A stretch of DNA of 64,000 nucleotides from Ptychodera flava (taxonomy: Eukaryota; Hemichordata; Enteropneusta; Ptychoderidae): assembly GCF_041260155.1 (NCBI RefSeq), contig NC_091935.1, forward strand, positions 6,129,501-6,193,500, given 5' to 3'. Positions within the stretch are counted from its first letter, which is position 1, and each line of letters opens with the position of its first letter. A program made the translations under genes and the position numbers. Below the pieces are notes generated by a model, which was given only the letters and a program-made list of their open reading frames with translations, ran no database searches and had not been told where the DNA came from. Positions 48,313-60,000 of the stretch are shown here, piece by piece.

Positions 48313-49637
48313 GCTGCGTTCACAAAAAACAGTTAGGGGGGCTAGAGGAATTCAGGGGGATTGGAAAATTTTTGGGGTAGTAGAGGGAGGGACTTGACAA
48401 TTTTGCTCTGCCTAAAAGGGGGACCTGAAATTTTTTTGGTTCCCTATTTTACGATTCCAGGGTTTGGTGGGTAATTCAATGAAATTTAATAACATTTTAA
48501 TGTCATCCAATTGTTCTAATGTTAGTTATAATTTAACAAGATGTAGAACCATTTTGTTGCATTTCATTATTTTTGTCTCGAAAAAATCTAAAAATGTTTG
48601 ATTTTTTGTAGAAAACCAAACAAGTAAGTCAAGTATCGCGGCAGAAGCTGCTACTGTTGAGAATTGTTTTCAATATTTCTATGCAGTATATCAAATACAA
48701 TTTCTTGCTGTCTCCCTACAGTTCCGTAACGCACTTCAGTATGTCGACAAAAGCCTGCATATGTGAATATTGGGTGATAATTGATTTAGAGACAAGAGTG
48801 AAGTCATTTGTCAATGGTACAAATGCGGGGTACATATTCACAGGCTGCGTTGGCAAGGTGAATACTGGACAGTTCAACACACTGTAGGGGTAGAGCGAGA
48901 ATGCACAGGCTGTATAAATTAAACACGATTATTGTCAAAATTATCAAAGTTTATACTGCTCCTGCTCTGCTGCTGCCTGTGGGCAGTGTCACTGTCACTT
49001 TATATCGGCAGTGACAGAGATAGCTCTGACTATGAAGTAGCTGAAGAAGAGATCGGATCATGTGACGGTCGACGTCGTAGCAGTGAAACATCCCTGTACA
49101 CAAGATCAGGCCAGAAAGCAACACATTGAAGACCAGGAGACTTGAAAGTTATCAGGGAGTTTTGAATTCTGGCATATGAGAATAATCGAATTTTAAAGAA
49201 AATAGATGGGGTCACCATGCTTGATTTTCTAAATTTTCACGCACTTTACAAAAGTAAAACTTTGTACAGTAAAGACTCTAATTTAAATGAAAAAAATGTG
49301 TGACTAAATGGAATTAGTTTAATTTTACAAACTTTACCATTATTACACGAAAATTTTCAGAGATTTAAACTCTCCAGTCACCTAGTGGAGAAGCAACGAA
49401 CTTGCCTTAGGAAAGTGGCTGTAAAAACTGCTAATAACAAGAGGTGTTAAACATCTGCGAGCAGAACAGCACAATATATGTTTATTATTTCTCTGCGTGC
49501 ATCCCTAAAAAATATGCGGCTGTATAATTTGTTTGGGGGACTTGAAAATTTTTGTGGGTATCGAGGGGGATCTGAAAAAATAAGATTTCAATCGTGATTC
49601 CTCCAGCCCCCCCCCCCCCGTTATTTGTGAACGCAGC
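48313..49637. mobile_element. 1.3-kb element with inverted ends, hAT-like
   Basis: The left end GCTGCGTTCACAAAAAAC, then a G-run and GGAGGAATT-type words, is mirrored at the right by a C-run, GTTATTTGTGAACGCAGC. The next inner 100 bp also pair loosely: GGGGGATTGGAAAATTTTTG against GGGACTTGAAAATTTTTGTG, in a repeated pattern. I could not find an exact target duplication. The inner frame at 48932-49129 starts with a signal-like hydrophobic stretch but has no family I know. Confidence 0.55.
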
Positions 49638-49914
49638 TTCAGTCGGCCACAATACAAAACAAACACAGGACACTCCGCATCGAGGCAACGTGAAAAGAGG
49701 GTTATTTATTACCCTGCGTTATCTTAATGGTCTATACTTCTGGAAAAAACATTGGCCAGGATTCATATCACGAATTATGATACCCTTTGAACTAGCTGAG
49801 GATAATTAAGTACAGGACTCACAGCCACCTACTAGCCCCCCCCCCCCCCGGACGATCAGCAGGTGAAATATGACGTAATACGTAAATGCAGGTACAGCTA
49901 TAGTATGCTATGAC

Positions 49915-50143
49915 TGAGGGATAAACCATTAGATCTTAGCGGGGTAGTCAGGAGGCCGACAAGTAATGTCATTCGCACTAAAAATTTGACAGTTTTGCTG
50001 ATCTGCATTGCATATTTTGGGGTCGATTTTCGTGTAAATATTCCTTTTTTCGAAAACAGCAAATCTGAATATTTTAGCAATTTTGATCGATAGATTTTTC
50101 ACCTTTTCTACCACCCCTCCAAGATCTTATGGTCCACCCCTAA
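49915..50143. mobile_element. 229-bp inverted-repeat element
   Basis: TGAGGGATAAACCATTAGATC at the left pairs with GATCTTATGGTCCACCCCTAA at the right, imperfect inverted ends of about 35 bp including GATCTTAGCGGGGTAG / CACCCCTCCAAGATC. No target duplication was found. Confidence 0.5.
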
Positions 50144-51049
50144 ATTGTGAGCCCTCTGGCGTCACGAGACACGCTGATGGGAAAAGAACATTTATTCGAT
50201 TGGCTGAGACACACTGAATTTATTCGTTCGTGTATTTTAAGAATATTGGGCGCCGTTTGTGACGGTGATCAAAAACAGTTAGATTTGTTAAGGATGGCCA
50301 GGATGAAGATGGTATTTGTTTTTCACTCTCCAAGTTTTGAAATATTATTGCGGTAGACACAACGTTTAATACAACTTATTTTTCTAAGAATTCTACATTC
50401 TTTTACTAGTTCATGCAGGCCTACATAAGTATAATTAAACACATTCGAGGTTGCCATTTGTCCTTTGCAACTTAAAAGCTGATATAACCTGTTGATTTTT
50501 CCGAGTATTTTTCGCCGCTAGCTGTTTTCAATTGTTGACCACGTCAGCTTCCATCAACAAACCATCACTTCGGAATCCCATATGCAAAACCGCCAAGCCG
50601 TCTGTTGGCAATCAAAGATACGACCGTCACGGATTTTAGAGATCCGCCACAGTGCACAGACCACAGAAAAATATTTTTTACGTATCATTTGCAAAAGTGT
50701 TTCCATGCATTATTCCTTTCGTAGGGACGATATTACGACCAGAACTGTGTCTCCACGTACGAACGGAAAAATATGAAAATTGAGCACTGACATTCATTGG
50801 ACAGGTGACAATATATGGGGGAGACAGGTCGAAAGCTTTCATTCTGGTGAGCCAGAGCTTTTAATTCTACTCCAAGAACCTTCGCAAAATATGCATGGCG
50901 TAAAAAGATGCGGCAGTAGCTATTGCCGTGAACAGGAAAGTGGCTTACGATTATCAGACGCTAGACGATGAGAGTTTTGTCACAAAGTTTGTGACATCAT
51001 TATGAGAGGCAGAAAAAGAGATCCTCCTTCTACCGCCAGGGTCACCTAC

Positions 51050-51094
51050 AGGGGTCAGTGACCTTTGAACCTCAGGGGTCAGTGACCTTTGAAC
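51050..51094 (+). promoter_or_regulatory. Two nuclear-receptor-like composite sites upstream of ELOVL6-like gene
   Basis: The 21-bp word starting AGGGGTCAGTGACCTTTGAA occurs twice, 24 bp apart, about 130-175 bp upstream of the start codon at 51226. Each holds GGGTCA-G-TGACCT, an inverted repeat with one spacer base, overlapping TGACCT-T-TGAAC(C/T), a DR1 on the other strand. IR1 and DR1 are known layouts for FXR/EcR-type and HNF4/PPAR-RXR-type receptors. A lipid enzyme is a plausible target. Function is inferred. Confidence 0.45.
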
Positions 51095-51225
51095 TATGTC
51101 TAAAGTCACCTGACATCTGGTTACTGTACTCGCGTGTACCACGTCAGTGTGTGCAAGGAGCCGCAGGAAGGATCACTATTTCGAGTCTTTACAACATATA
51201 TTGCGCGTCCTAAAACTGCTAGACC

Positions 51226-52050
51226 ATGGCTGTCGGATCTAAATCTCCCATCGCAACCAATATATTTGATTTCGAGAGGGACTTTGACGATGAATACTGG
51301 GTAACATGGATGCAACAGAAGGGATTTTCAATCGCTGTCGTGGCCTCTGTGGTGTACGTCGTTGTCATTTTCGGCGTCCAGGGCTGGATGAAAACGCGAG
51401 ATCGGTTTGAACTCCGTGGCGCGTTGATTGCCTGGAACGTTATCCTTGCAGTATTCAGCATCATCGGTTGCTGGAGAATGCTTATAGCTTTGATAAACAT
51501 TTTTCACCATGGAGATAGCTGGCACCAGGCAATCTGCGATGCCAATAATTACTCCAACACGACAGTCAGTGGGTTTTGGCTGTGGGCATGCACAATGTCC
51601 AAACTTCTTGAACTCGGGGACACGCTATTCGTCGTCTTAAGGAAGTCCAAGCTGATATTCTTACACTGGTATCACCATGTCGTTACACTTCTGAACGTCT
51701 GGTGGGGCTATGGTGGACGTATAAGCGTGGCATTCTTGTTCACGCTCATGAACCTCTTCATTCACGCGATCATGTACTCGTACTACGCCCTCAGAGCCGG
51801 ACATGTGAAAGTTCCCCGAGCTGGAGCCATGGTCATCACTGGGTTACAATTGTCACAGATGGGCCTTGGTGTGTGGCTTTGCTACTACGTCTATCAAGTT
51901 CAAAGCCACGGACAGAGCTGTGACGTCAGCGAATGGCAGTGGTGGGCAAGTGTCCTGATGTATATAAGCTATTTCATATTGTTTGGGAATTTCTTCTACC
52001 ATACGTACCTGAAGAAGCAGCCAAAACGGGACGGTAAGAAGAAACAATGA
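51226..52050 (+). CDS. ELOVL6-like very-long-chain fatty acid elongase
   Basis: This is a single-exon frame of 274 residues. HWYHH lies at residues 147-151, after KLLELGDTLFVVLRK (126-140). An N-terminal FDFERDFDDEYWVTWMQ, several membrane spans, a possible N-glycosylation patch (NYSNTT near 108) and a basic tail (KKQPKRDGKKKQ) are visible. It is paralogous to the gene at 45734-46573, sharing long stretches such as RKSKLIFLHWYHH and YYALRA, but is clearly diverged from it. The two are divergently oriented 4.65 kb apart. Expected role: the ER condensing enzyme of fatty-acid elongation, probably C16 to C18. The start was chosen as the first Met of the conserved frame. Candidate receptor sites lie just upstream. 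Confidence 0.92.
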   Translation: MAVGSKSPIATNIFDFERDFDDEYWVTWMQQKGFSIAVVASVVYVVVIFGVQGWMKTRDRFELRGALIAWNVILAVFSIIGCWRMLIALINIFHHGDSWHQAICDANNYSNTTVSGFWLWACTMSKLLELGDTLFVVLRKSKLIFLHWYHHVVTLLNVWWGYGGRISVAFLFTLMNLFIHAIMYSYYALRAGHVKVPRAGAMVITGLQLSQMGLGVWLCYYVYQVQSHGQSCDVSEWQWWASVLMYISYFILFGNFFYHTYLKKQPKRDGKKKQ

Positions 52051-53937
52051 AGATGCCAAATGGATCAACTTTTGCGATTGCCAAACGGGTCAGCTTTTGT
52101 GACTTTCAAATGTAACTGCTTGTGTGAGAAATTTTGTTTAAGTTAAATTTTGCACCTTGAAAATGAAGTTTTAAATTTTAGCTCATATTTTGCCTGCAGG
52201 GGACACAGTAAATGTTGCTCATCATGATATAACCCGCCAAGTATCTCTGTGCAAGATTTTTTTGTCAGATAAGAAAATCACCTGTACCTTAGATTTTTTA
52301 CTATTGTCAGTTCTAATTCCATTTGAAGATTTTGTGCATTTTCTTTCGGACAAATGTTGAAAACCTTATTCGTGCTGAATCAAAAACATTGAGGATGTAC
52401 CAAAGTCGCTACCTTGGTGATTTTATCAAGATTCAACATATCCGTTCATTTAATACTTTTCATCAGCTTCCACATACATCTCTAGAGAAGTACATTACTC
52501 CACTGTGCAGTGTTAATGTGTTGCTCATCCATTGCAAAAGTAACTCAGATTTCACTTCATTTTTTCCATCTATGATTCATAACAACAAATCACCACGAGT
52601 TTCAGTATCCTACGACAGAATCCAGGTCTAGATATTCAAGTCCCCTGTACACCTGACTCATCCAATTTATCCATCAGTCAATCTTGGAATGATTAGCTGC
52701 GTCAGATTCAATTGATAAGAGAAGAGTGTATGGAAAGGTAGAGTTAAAGATGATTTCAAACAAACAAACAAACAAACAAATAAAATCCAGTGCAAATTCA
52801 TAGTGCGAAACCAACACTTGTTACCTTTATGATGAACTTTTACCTGTAACCTGCATGATCATTGACTGTACAAACAAATCATGTGCAAGAACTTTCAATA
52901 TTTTTGCTACATTGTGTGGAGAGCGAACTGTAGACTATTTGAGAAATTGTATAATTTTGAGCCGTTTCCAACCATTTGACAAGATCAATGCAATGATGTA
53001 TCTGAAATAAACTAATTTTTTTCATGTTTAATTATTTACTGTGTTTTTTTAGTTATTCATTTTCGCACAAAGTTGAATTTTTATGGAAGGTTTTGTGCCC
53101 TTGACATTTAAAAGATGAGAAGTTCAAGTGCAAAGATCAATTAGTGTATTTTTGATATTTCAAAAGTAAGCATCCATATTCAGACTGTTGATGGACATTG
53201 AATACAGGAATTATCAAATCATACGGAAGCTATGAAAGTTAGCTTGATCTGTAAGCTCATCGAATATTCTACATTCAACAAAATTCAGTCAAGTGATTAT
53301 GAACTTGAACTGCTGGGGGGAACTGTTCAATGGTAATATGGGAGAGATATATAATTGTGAAAGGATGTATTTTTTGTATCTCTTATTACTGTGATAATAA
53401 ACATCAGTAAGTTTAACTTGATAAAGTTTGCATCATCCATTATTTATCAACCTAGTCAACATTTTATCTGAAGGCCTTATAAGCATCTTTATCACTTGTA
53501 TTAGAATTAACAACACTGAATATTATAATTCCACATTGGAAGGCCATAGATAGTAATCTCTAAAAGCTGTAATTATTCACTAGGTGACTTAAATCCCATT
53601 GAAATGCAGCCAACCCCAACCCCCCCCCCCCCCCCAACCATTGCTTTCACAGTATAACCATATTAAAATAATGATAAATAAAACATTAAAAATAGATCAT
53701 TTTAATAATTTTTTCTTGGCATGATTATGATAATAACTTAAACCATGGACAGTGGATTTTCCAATCCATTGTCTATACTTAAACAATTTTGATATCAATG
53801 TTTCAATGTAATGAGATTTGCATACACGAATCAATAGAGACTGATGACGTTCGTGAGGTAAAGGCAGCCATGGAAAAACAAAAGATTTACAATATGAGTG
53901 TATTGGCGGTGCTATGCGTTGTCAACAAAGCAGTATA
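52051..53937. other. 3' flank of elongase and intergenic stretch
   Basis: AATAAA-type signals are at about 52781, 53005 and 53394 and could end the elongase transcript. A CAAA run (52760-52790) and a C run (53619-53634) are present. No gene is recognised. Confidence 0.5.
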
Positions 53938-53948
53938 AAGATGGCGGC
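53938..53948 (+). promoter_or_regulatory. YY1-like AAGATGGCGGC upstream of NEK8
   Basis: AAGATGGCGGC is the known YY1 element found near starts of TATA-less promoters. It lies 115 bp before the NEK8 start codon in a small GC-richer patch and probably marks the core promoter or 5' leader. Confidence 0.45.
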
Positions 53949-54062
53949 CGAGGGGAGCAAATGGTAATGGCCATGGGTGTACTCATTCAGCTATTCATTC
54001 TTCCTGGGCTTCACCGGAAATGAGAAACAAAGCAGACCTTGGAGACGTACCATAGATCAGAC

Positions 54063-57000
54063 ATGGAAAATTACGATAAGATTCGGGTTGTCGGAAGGGG
54101 AGCTTACGGGTAAGGTTTATATTAAATGTACTCTCTTCGTTGCTGGCTACCGAACCCGAGTCAAACGGGCATCCGACTGTGATCAACTGTGATCTACTGT
54201 CTATGCTGTGATCACCGGCTGAACGTGACACTCGTAGTTATAGTCGGAGTCTTGTCTTAGGGTTGTATAACAGAGTCAGAATAGTTCGTTAAATTAGTCA
54301 TAGCATATGAAAATCACTGACTTCTCTGTCGAACGAGTGAAGAGCAAGCTCACGTTATTGATCGTCTTGTGTTCATCAGATGGCCAGCATCACATCCGCA
54401 TCACAAAGTAAATATTCGTGATCCTTGGAATGTAACTGCTGTCCAGTTCTTAAACCAAATGACGTATTTCTGGCTTGCTGGAGGCTGGTGCTCACAACAT
54501 TCTTCAACAAATTTGTGTGGGGAAAGGTGGTGTTCTGGCGTGAGAAGACAACTTTTAAGAAAAATCTCTCATTTTCACCTGTAGTCTACTTCTGAAACTC
54601 CAATCTCAGTGGTCAGGGGTACACAAAGCCCCAAATACTCTACATGGCAGAGTTGTGTGCTACCATGCTAGACATGGTAAACTTGTTTTCACCAATATCT
54701 TTTGATGTTTTCTGCTAATAAAGTGGTTAGAGGAAATACATTGTACAACAGTCGAAATTCTAAAATAATTGTTTACTACTTCTGCTTGTTGCATGTATGA
54801 TTAAAACCAGGGATGTAGTTTACAGTTGGCAAAAATGAAAGTACAGGTGGTTACAAGTAGTATATGTGCTCATAAAGTTTGTGCAAAATGTCTTGATTCT
54901 TTGAAACTAAAACTAAATTTTCACAGCCGGCAAATTGTAGCTGACAGCCAGTTGTTTTTACCGGCTGCCAGCTATTTTCTACATCCCTGTCCACACAAAA
55001 CCTTCATCCCAATGATATTTTAAAGTGGGTATTGTTATCACTTACCGGTCGTATTCAGAGTGACAGTGCAGTGTGCTTGCGATTTTCAGTTTTGTGTACA
55101 AATTCAACAGCATCTATATGTAATTCTGTATTTGGTCTTATTTGCACGTGGCATAAGTTCTCTCCATGGTCAAAGAAATGCCAGGATGCAAAGAAATGCC
55201 ATGTCAATTTCAAATTTTGTTAATAAATTCCAATGTTGTTAAAGCAATAATGTGTTACTGTATAACCATCCACGTCTTTATCTGTGCTGCCCTCTTGTGT
55301 TTGTTCAACTTTTTCCAATTGTTTTTCAGTGCTCATGAAAAACAAGAAGTATATATTAATCATCATGAAATCGAAATGCTGTTGCCCACAATATTCTGTC
55401 TGAGCTGTAAAATCAAGCAATCTTGCTGGAAGAGGTCAAAAACCTTGTATCAAAGCAGAGTTGGAGCAGCCAAATAATTCACTGTAATTGGCTTCATAGA
55501 AAAAGAAAAGAATACATATGTGTCCTTGTTGTCTTGCAAAGGTGGCGCCTTCCAGTCTTGCTGCCACCAATTAGCACCCCTGCCACACAGGTTATCGTAA
55601 CGTTGCTTGGATAGTCGTTCGAGGCGGGCGCGCCGCAGGTCGCCGTTTACTTGGAAAAAGAGAAAGGTCAGACATCGATTTCAGACAAGCAGCCAGAAAG
55701 AAACAAAAGAAACAATCTGGCGTCAAATAAATGATCCTCGACTATCACAAATACCTTCAAATGTTTATTGCTCCAGTATGGCAGATTCGGCACACTTGCC
55801 CTGTATCCGCCATACTGAATTCGAACTACCTTACCCACAATTCATGCGAAGTCCAATTAAGTCAGTATGGCGGATATAGGGCAAGTGTGCGGAATCCCCA
55901 GGAAGTGAATATTGCCAAATTTCGGCACATAGTAACGTTTCTAGGCCGGCCATACTGGAGCAATAAACATTTGAAGGTATTTGTGATAGTCGAGGATCAT
56001 TTATTTGACGCCAGATTGTTTCTTTTGTTTCTTTCTGGCTGCTTGTCTGAAATCGATGTCTGACCTTTCTTTTTTTTCCAAGTAAACGGCGACCTGCGGC
56101 CGCCCGCCTCGAACGACTATCCAGCAACGTTACGATAACCTGTGCCCTGCCATAATTAAAATAAAGTTTACTGAAGATCAGCTGGGTTGGTAGGCTATGC
56201 AGTCATCAACTGGTAAATAATTGTGTGTTCAGCACATCTATTTTGGTCATTTTGCTAGTGAATCACCCATTGCGCCAAATTTGAACAAAGCTGTCAGTTG
56301 TATGTGGACAGTAGAGGTACTTGTATATTTGCAGCACTGTGAAATTTGGTATTGTCAGTTGGCTATATCTAGGATGTGATCTCTGTACCAATCTCAATTT
56401 AAGGTCTCATATTTTGCAATTCGGCAAGACCAGGTCGTGCATTTATTTAGTGACAAGGGCAAACATGGGACATGGCCATGTTGACCTATTTCCTTGACTT
56501 AAATTATTGATCCAGGCTAGGATGGGATGGGAATCAATTTCTCAGCAAATGCCCAGTCACAGCTCACACTGTAACACTTGTGGACATGAATATATGATTT
56601 CAGGACTATTATTCCAGTCAGACCAGACTAGTCTGTCACTTTTTATGGTCAAGTATGGTGAATCATGACTACTTCTTGTCTGGATTGTATTTCAGTCAAA
56701 CTTAGGGATAACACTCATCAGCTAACAGCTGATCAACAAACAACCCCAAGTCCCAGTGAACAGGTCTACATTCACCACTGATAACAATGGGTTTGGGCCA
56801 AACCATAGCGATGAAAGGTTAAATTATGAGAAGGTTATTTGTATTTGAGATGCTGATCATACAGTACACCCACAAATTACAATAATGGAATTCATGGTTG
56901 ATGTTGGAAAGGTATTTCATTTTTCATGGAGGAGCTTTCCCAATATCTACAAGAGATAAAAAAACATCTGCCATCAGTTGCATCGCACGGATAATATCTG

Positions 57001-60000
57001 GATATTTATTACCATCAAAATTCCATTTTCTTTTCCAGAACTGTTCACCTATGTCGTAAGAAGAGCGACAACAAACTGGTGATAATCAAACAGATTCCAG
57101 TAGAACAGATGAACAAAGATGAAAGACAAGCAGCCATCAATGAAGTTAAAGTTTTATCCATGCTGGATCATCCCAACATCATTGAATATTATGAAAACTT
57201 CCTCGAAGACAAAGCCCTTATGATTGTTATGGAGTATGCAGAAGGTAGTTGATGTGGATGTGTCATTTTGGGTGGACAGGGAGATATTTACGCAGTCTAA
57301 CTGTAATATTAATCTAGACTGGTAATATTACTGCCATGGGCAAGACTTCCTTAACCTGCCCACCCCCATTACCTGTAAACAGGTCCATGTTCATAGTTGA
57401 TAACAATGTCTTTGGGCCAAACTATGGTGGTGAATGGGTTACGGCAACTGCACTCATGATTGTGGCAACCATTGTGTGCGATAGTTAAGGGTATCTGTGC
57501 ACATTGTAATAGGAAGACAAATCTAGCAGATGGCAAACACACAGACCAACCCTGTAGGTTACCTGACATTCTACTCAATCTTGCCAGATCACATTTTTAG
57601 CACAGATTAGCATTACTAAAATGTTTATTGTTTATTCTTTGACACCAGGAGGAACTCTGTTTGAATACATTCAGCAAAGAGGAGACAATTTATTGGAGGA
57701 AGAGGTAAGGAGTGATTTAGAAAGATACTCATTTACACATGGATACATGTATACATGTATTTTATGCCAGATAACGGTGTGTTCATATTGATTCGGCAAC
57801 ATTTACACATATAGACTGTGTACCAAGAACACCACATAGATTTAGTTGCATCACTGTCTTGTCCAAGTGTACTTTTTATGCAGTAAAATCCATTAGTTTG
57901 TCTACTTGTTGATAAGTACAAGTGACTATTCTGAAAAGAATAAAGAAGTTTCATTTACCTTACCCTGGAGAATCAAATAGATGTCAATGACTCTACAAGA
58001 TTCTTTTTTAAACCAAACTTCATATAGATTTGCAAAATAATCTCAAGCTATCTGTTTCCATTATTTAGCAATATGTGAATTGTTTTTTCCACACGTTCCA
58101 GGCACAACACAATGACAATGCTCATTTCTATAAGCAAATATTAAGTACCAAAAATACATACTAAGATACACACACACACATGAGACTTGCCTACATAACT
58201 AACCAAAATTTTGCCATTGTCACCTTTACAGGAAGTACTACGACTATTTGTCCAGACTTTGCTGGCTCTCCATCATGTACACTCAAAACAAATCCTGCAC
58301 AGAGATCTCAAAACTCAAAATATCTTGCTGAACAAGAGAAGGACGGTGGTGAAGATTGGTGACTTCGGAATTTCTAAAGTGTTAAGCAGTAAGAGTAAAG
58401 CCTATACAGTTGTAGGCACACCATGTTACATCTCCCCTGAACTCTGTGAGGGCAAACCGTATCCTTTACCAAGATTAATATTTATATCATCAATAGGGCT
58501 GAATTGTAATTTTCATAATTTATAACTTTATTTCAGAAGGTACCATATGCAAAAATAAAAGCATGTGTTGTCAGAAATATTTGACGTGACTTTCAGAGAT
58601 TATGCGTACTAGGAAAGTGGACATTGGTCCGTTATTTCCATCAAGGTCATGATTGAAATTATGAAAAAATCATGTGTCAAGGTCATGAACCAAAAGCCGT
58701 GGGAACAAACACAGTTGAACAACATAAGTAATTTATCAGAAATTTCTGCCCACAATAGTCAATGTCGCATGTAGGTAAACTGAAAGATCCGTCACTCGAG
58801 GGCGCTCTTTACAAGAGGGGGGGCGTAGGGAGCGTCCCAGAACGACGGATCTTTCAGTCTAGCATGTAGGATGCTATGTGGAGAAACGAATAAACAAGCC
58901 CAATCGGCGTCGATGACCTTGGATGTCCATTAAAACAGGACTCCGAATATCTAAATTGAGGAAAGCTCCATTAGCACAACTGATGTGTCTTTACAAATGA
59001 TACATGTAACATCGATCAACCCAAAACAACGTTTATCAATTTGATCATTGTTTTGCAGTGTTTAAAATTTGGCCATTGTAGGACACTTAGAATACTGAGA
59101 TTCTCTTCACAAGTAAAAGCAGTATCTCTCCCTTGATGACGGCAGTTCCACGGTTTTCAAACCAGTCACAAATGATTTTTCTGGGCATCTGTACACTATG
59201 TTGATAATCCTTGACTGATGCTGCAGTTACAACCAGAAGAGTGACATATGGGCATTAGGTTGTGTCTTGTATGAGTTAGCCAGCCTCAAGAGGGCGTTTG
59301 AAGCTGCGGTGAGATTCTCAGATACTCATACAGTCAAATTCAGTGCCTTGAATGGCTTCACTTGCCACAAACATTTACAGGTCACTTCTGACAGATAAAA
59401 TCTGTGTCACAGTTTTGTTGAGTGTTACCACAGATTGCCTGTCAGTCAAAGTTATATTCTGACCTACAGTCATGACCCCGGTGTCGGTTCCATTGGCAAG
59501 ACACAGACCGAGAACTTTAACGATGGCTTTATAGTTTACTTATGCTGCTCATTTTGATCAAGTACACATTTTGTTTGACATTGTTGAGTCTGTGTCACAG
59601 TCTCAGTTTACTTCTATAATCTGACTAGTATTACGTTACACTTTCTGAGGCCAAACACTGACACGTCAGTGCCCTCTGTGAAGATTTCAACCCAAAGTCA
59701 GAACAAATCTTCACCCAAACCTGGAGAAATTTCAGTGCAGAGCTGATATAGCTACACACTTTCTTGTTATATACAAGCTTTAATTGTTCCTCCATTGGTA
59801 ACTGTGACATACTTTCTGCTGTAATAATGTATACAGAAATGGCCCATATGGGGCAGCTCTATCTGACCTCAACTACCAATGACTTTATAGATGTGACCTT
59901 TTGACTGAAGAGTCATTAAAATATCAGTTACCAGTGTTGGACACATCTCAAGTTTTTATTTGTACAATTCCTCCTTGGTTTGTCTTCTTTCAGAACCTAC

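Larger units (their letters stand above)
54110..57038 (+). other. NEK8 intron 1
   Basis: This is a 2.9-kb intron with donor GG|GTAAGG and acceptor TTTTCCAG|A. It contains the fold-back hAT-like element at 55586-56144 and one 90-bp dispersed repeat near 56738. Other open frames in it have no recognised content. Confidence 0.85.

Noticed and set aside
55607-56127. Mirrored frames sharing [20 protein letters not shown]
   Set aside because: Both strands give the same peptide because the DNA is a palindromic element, not because a gene is present.
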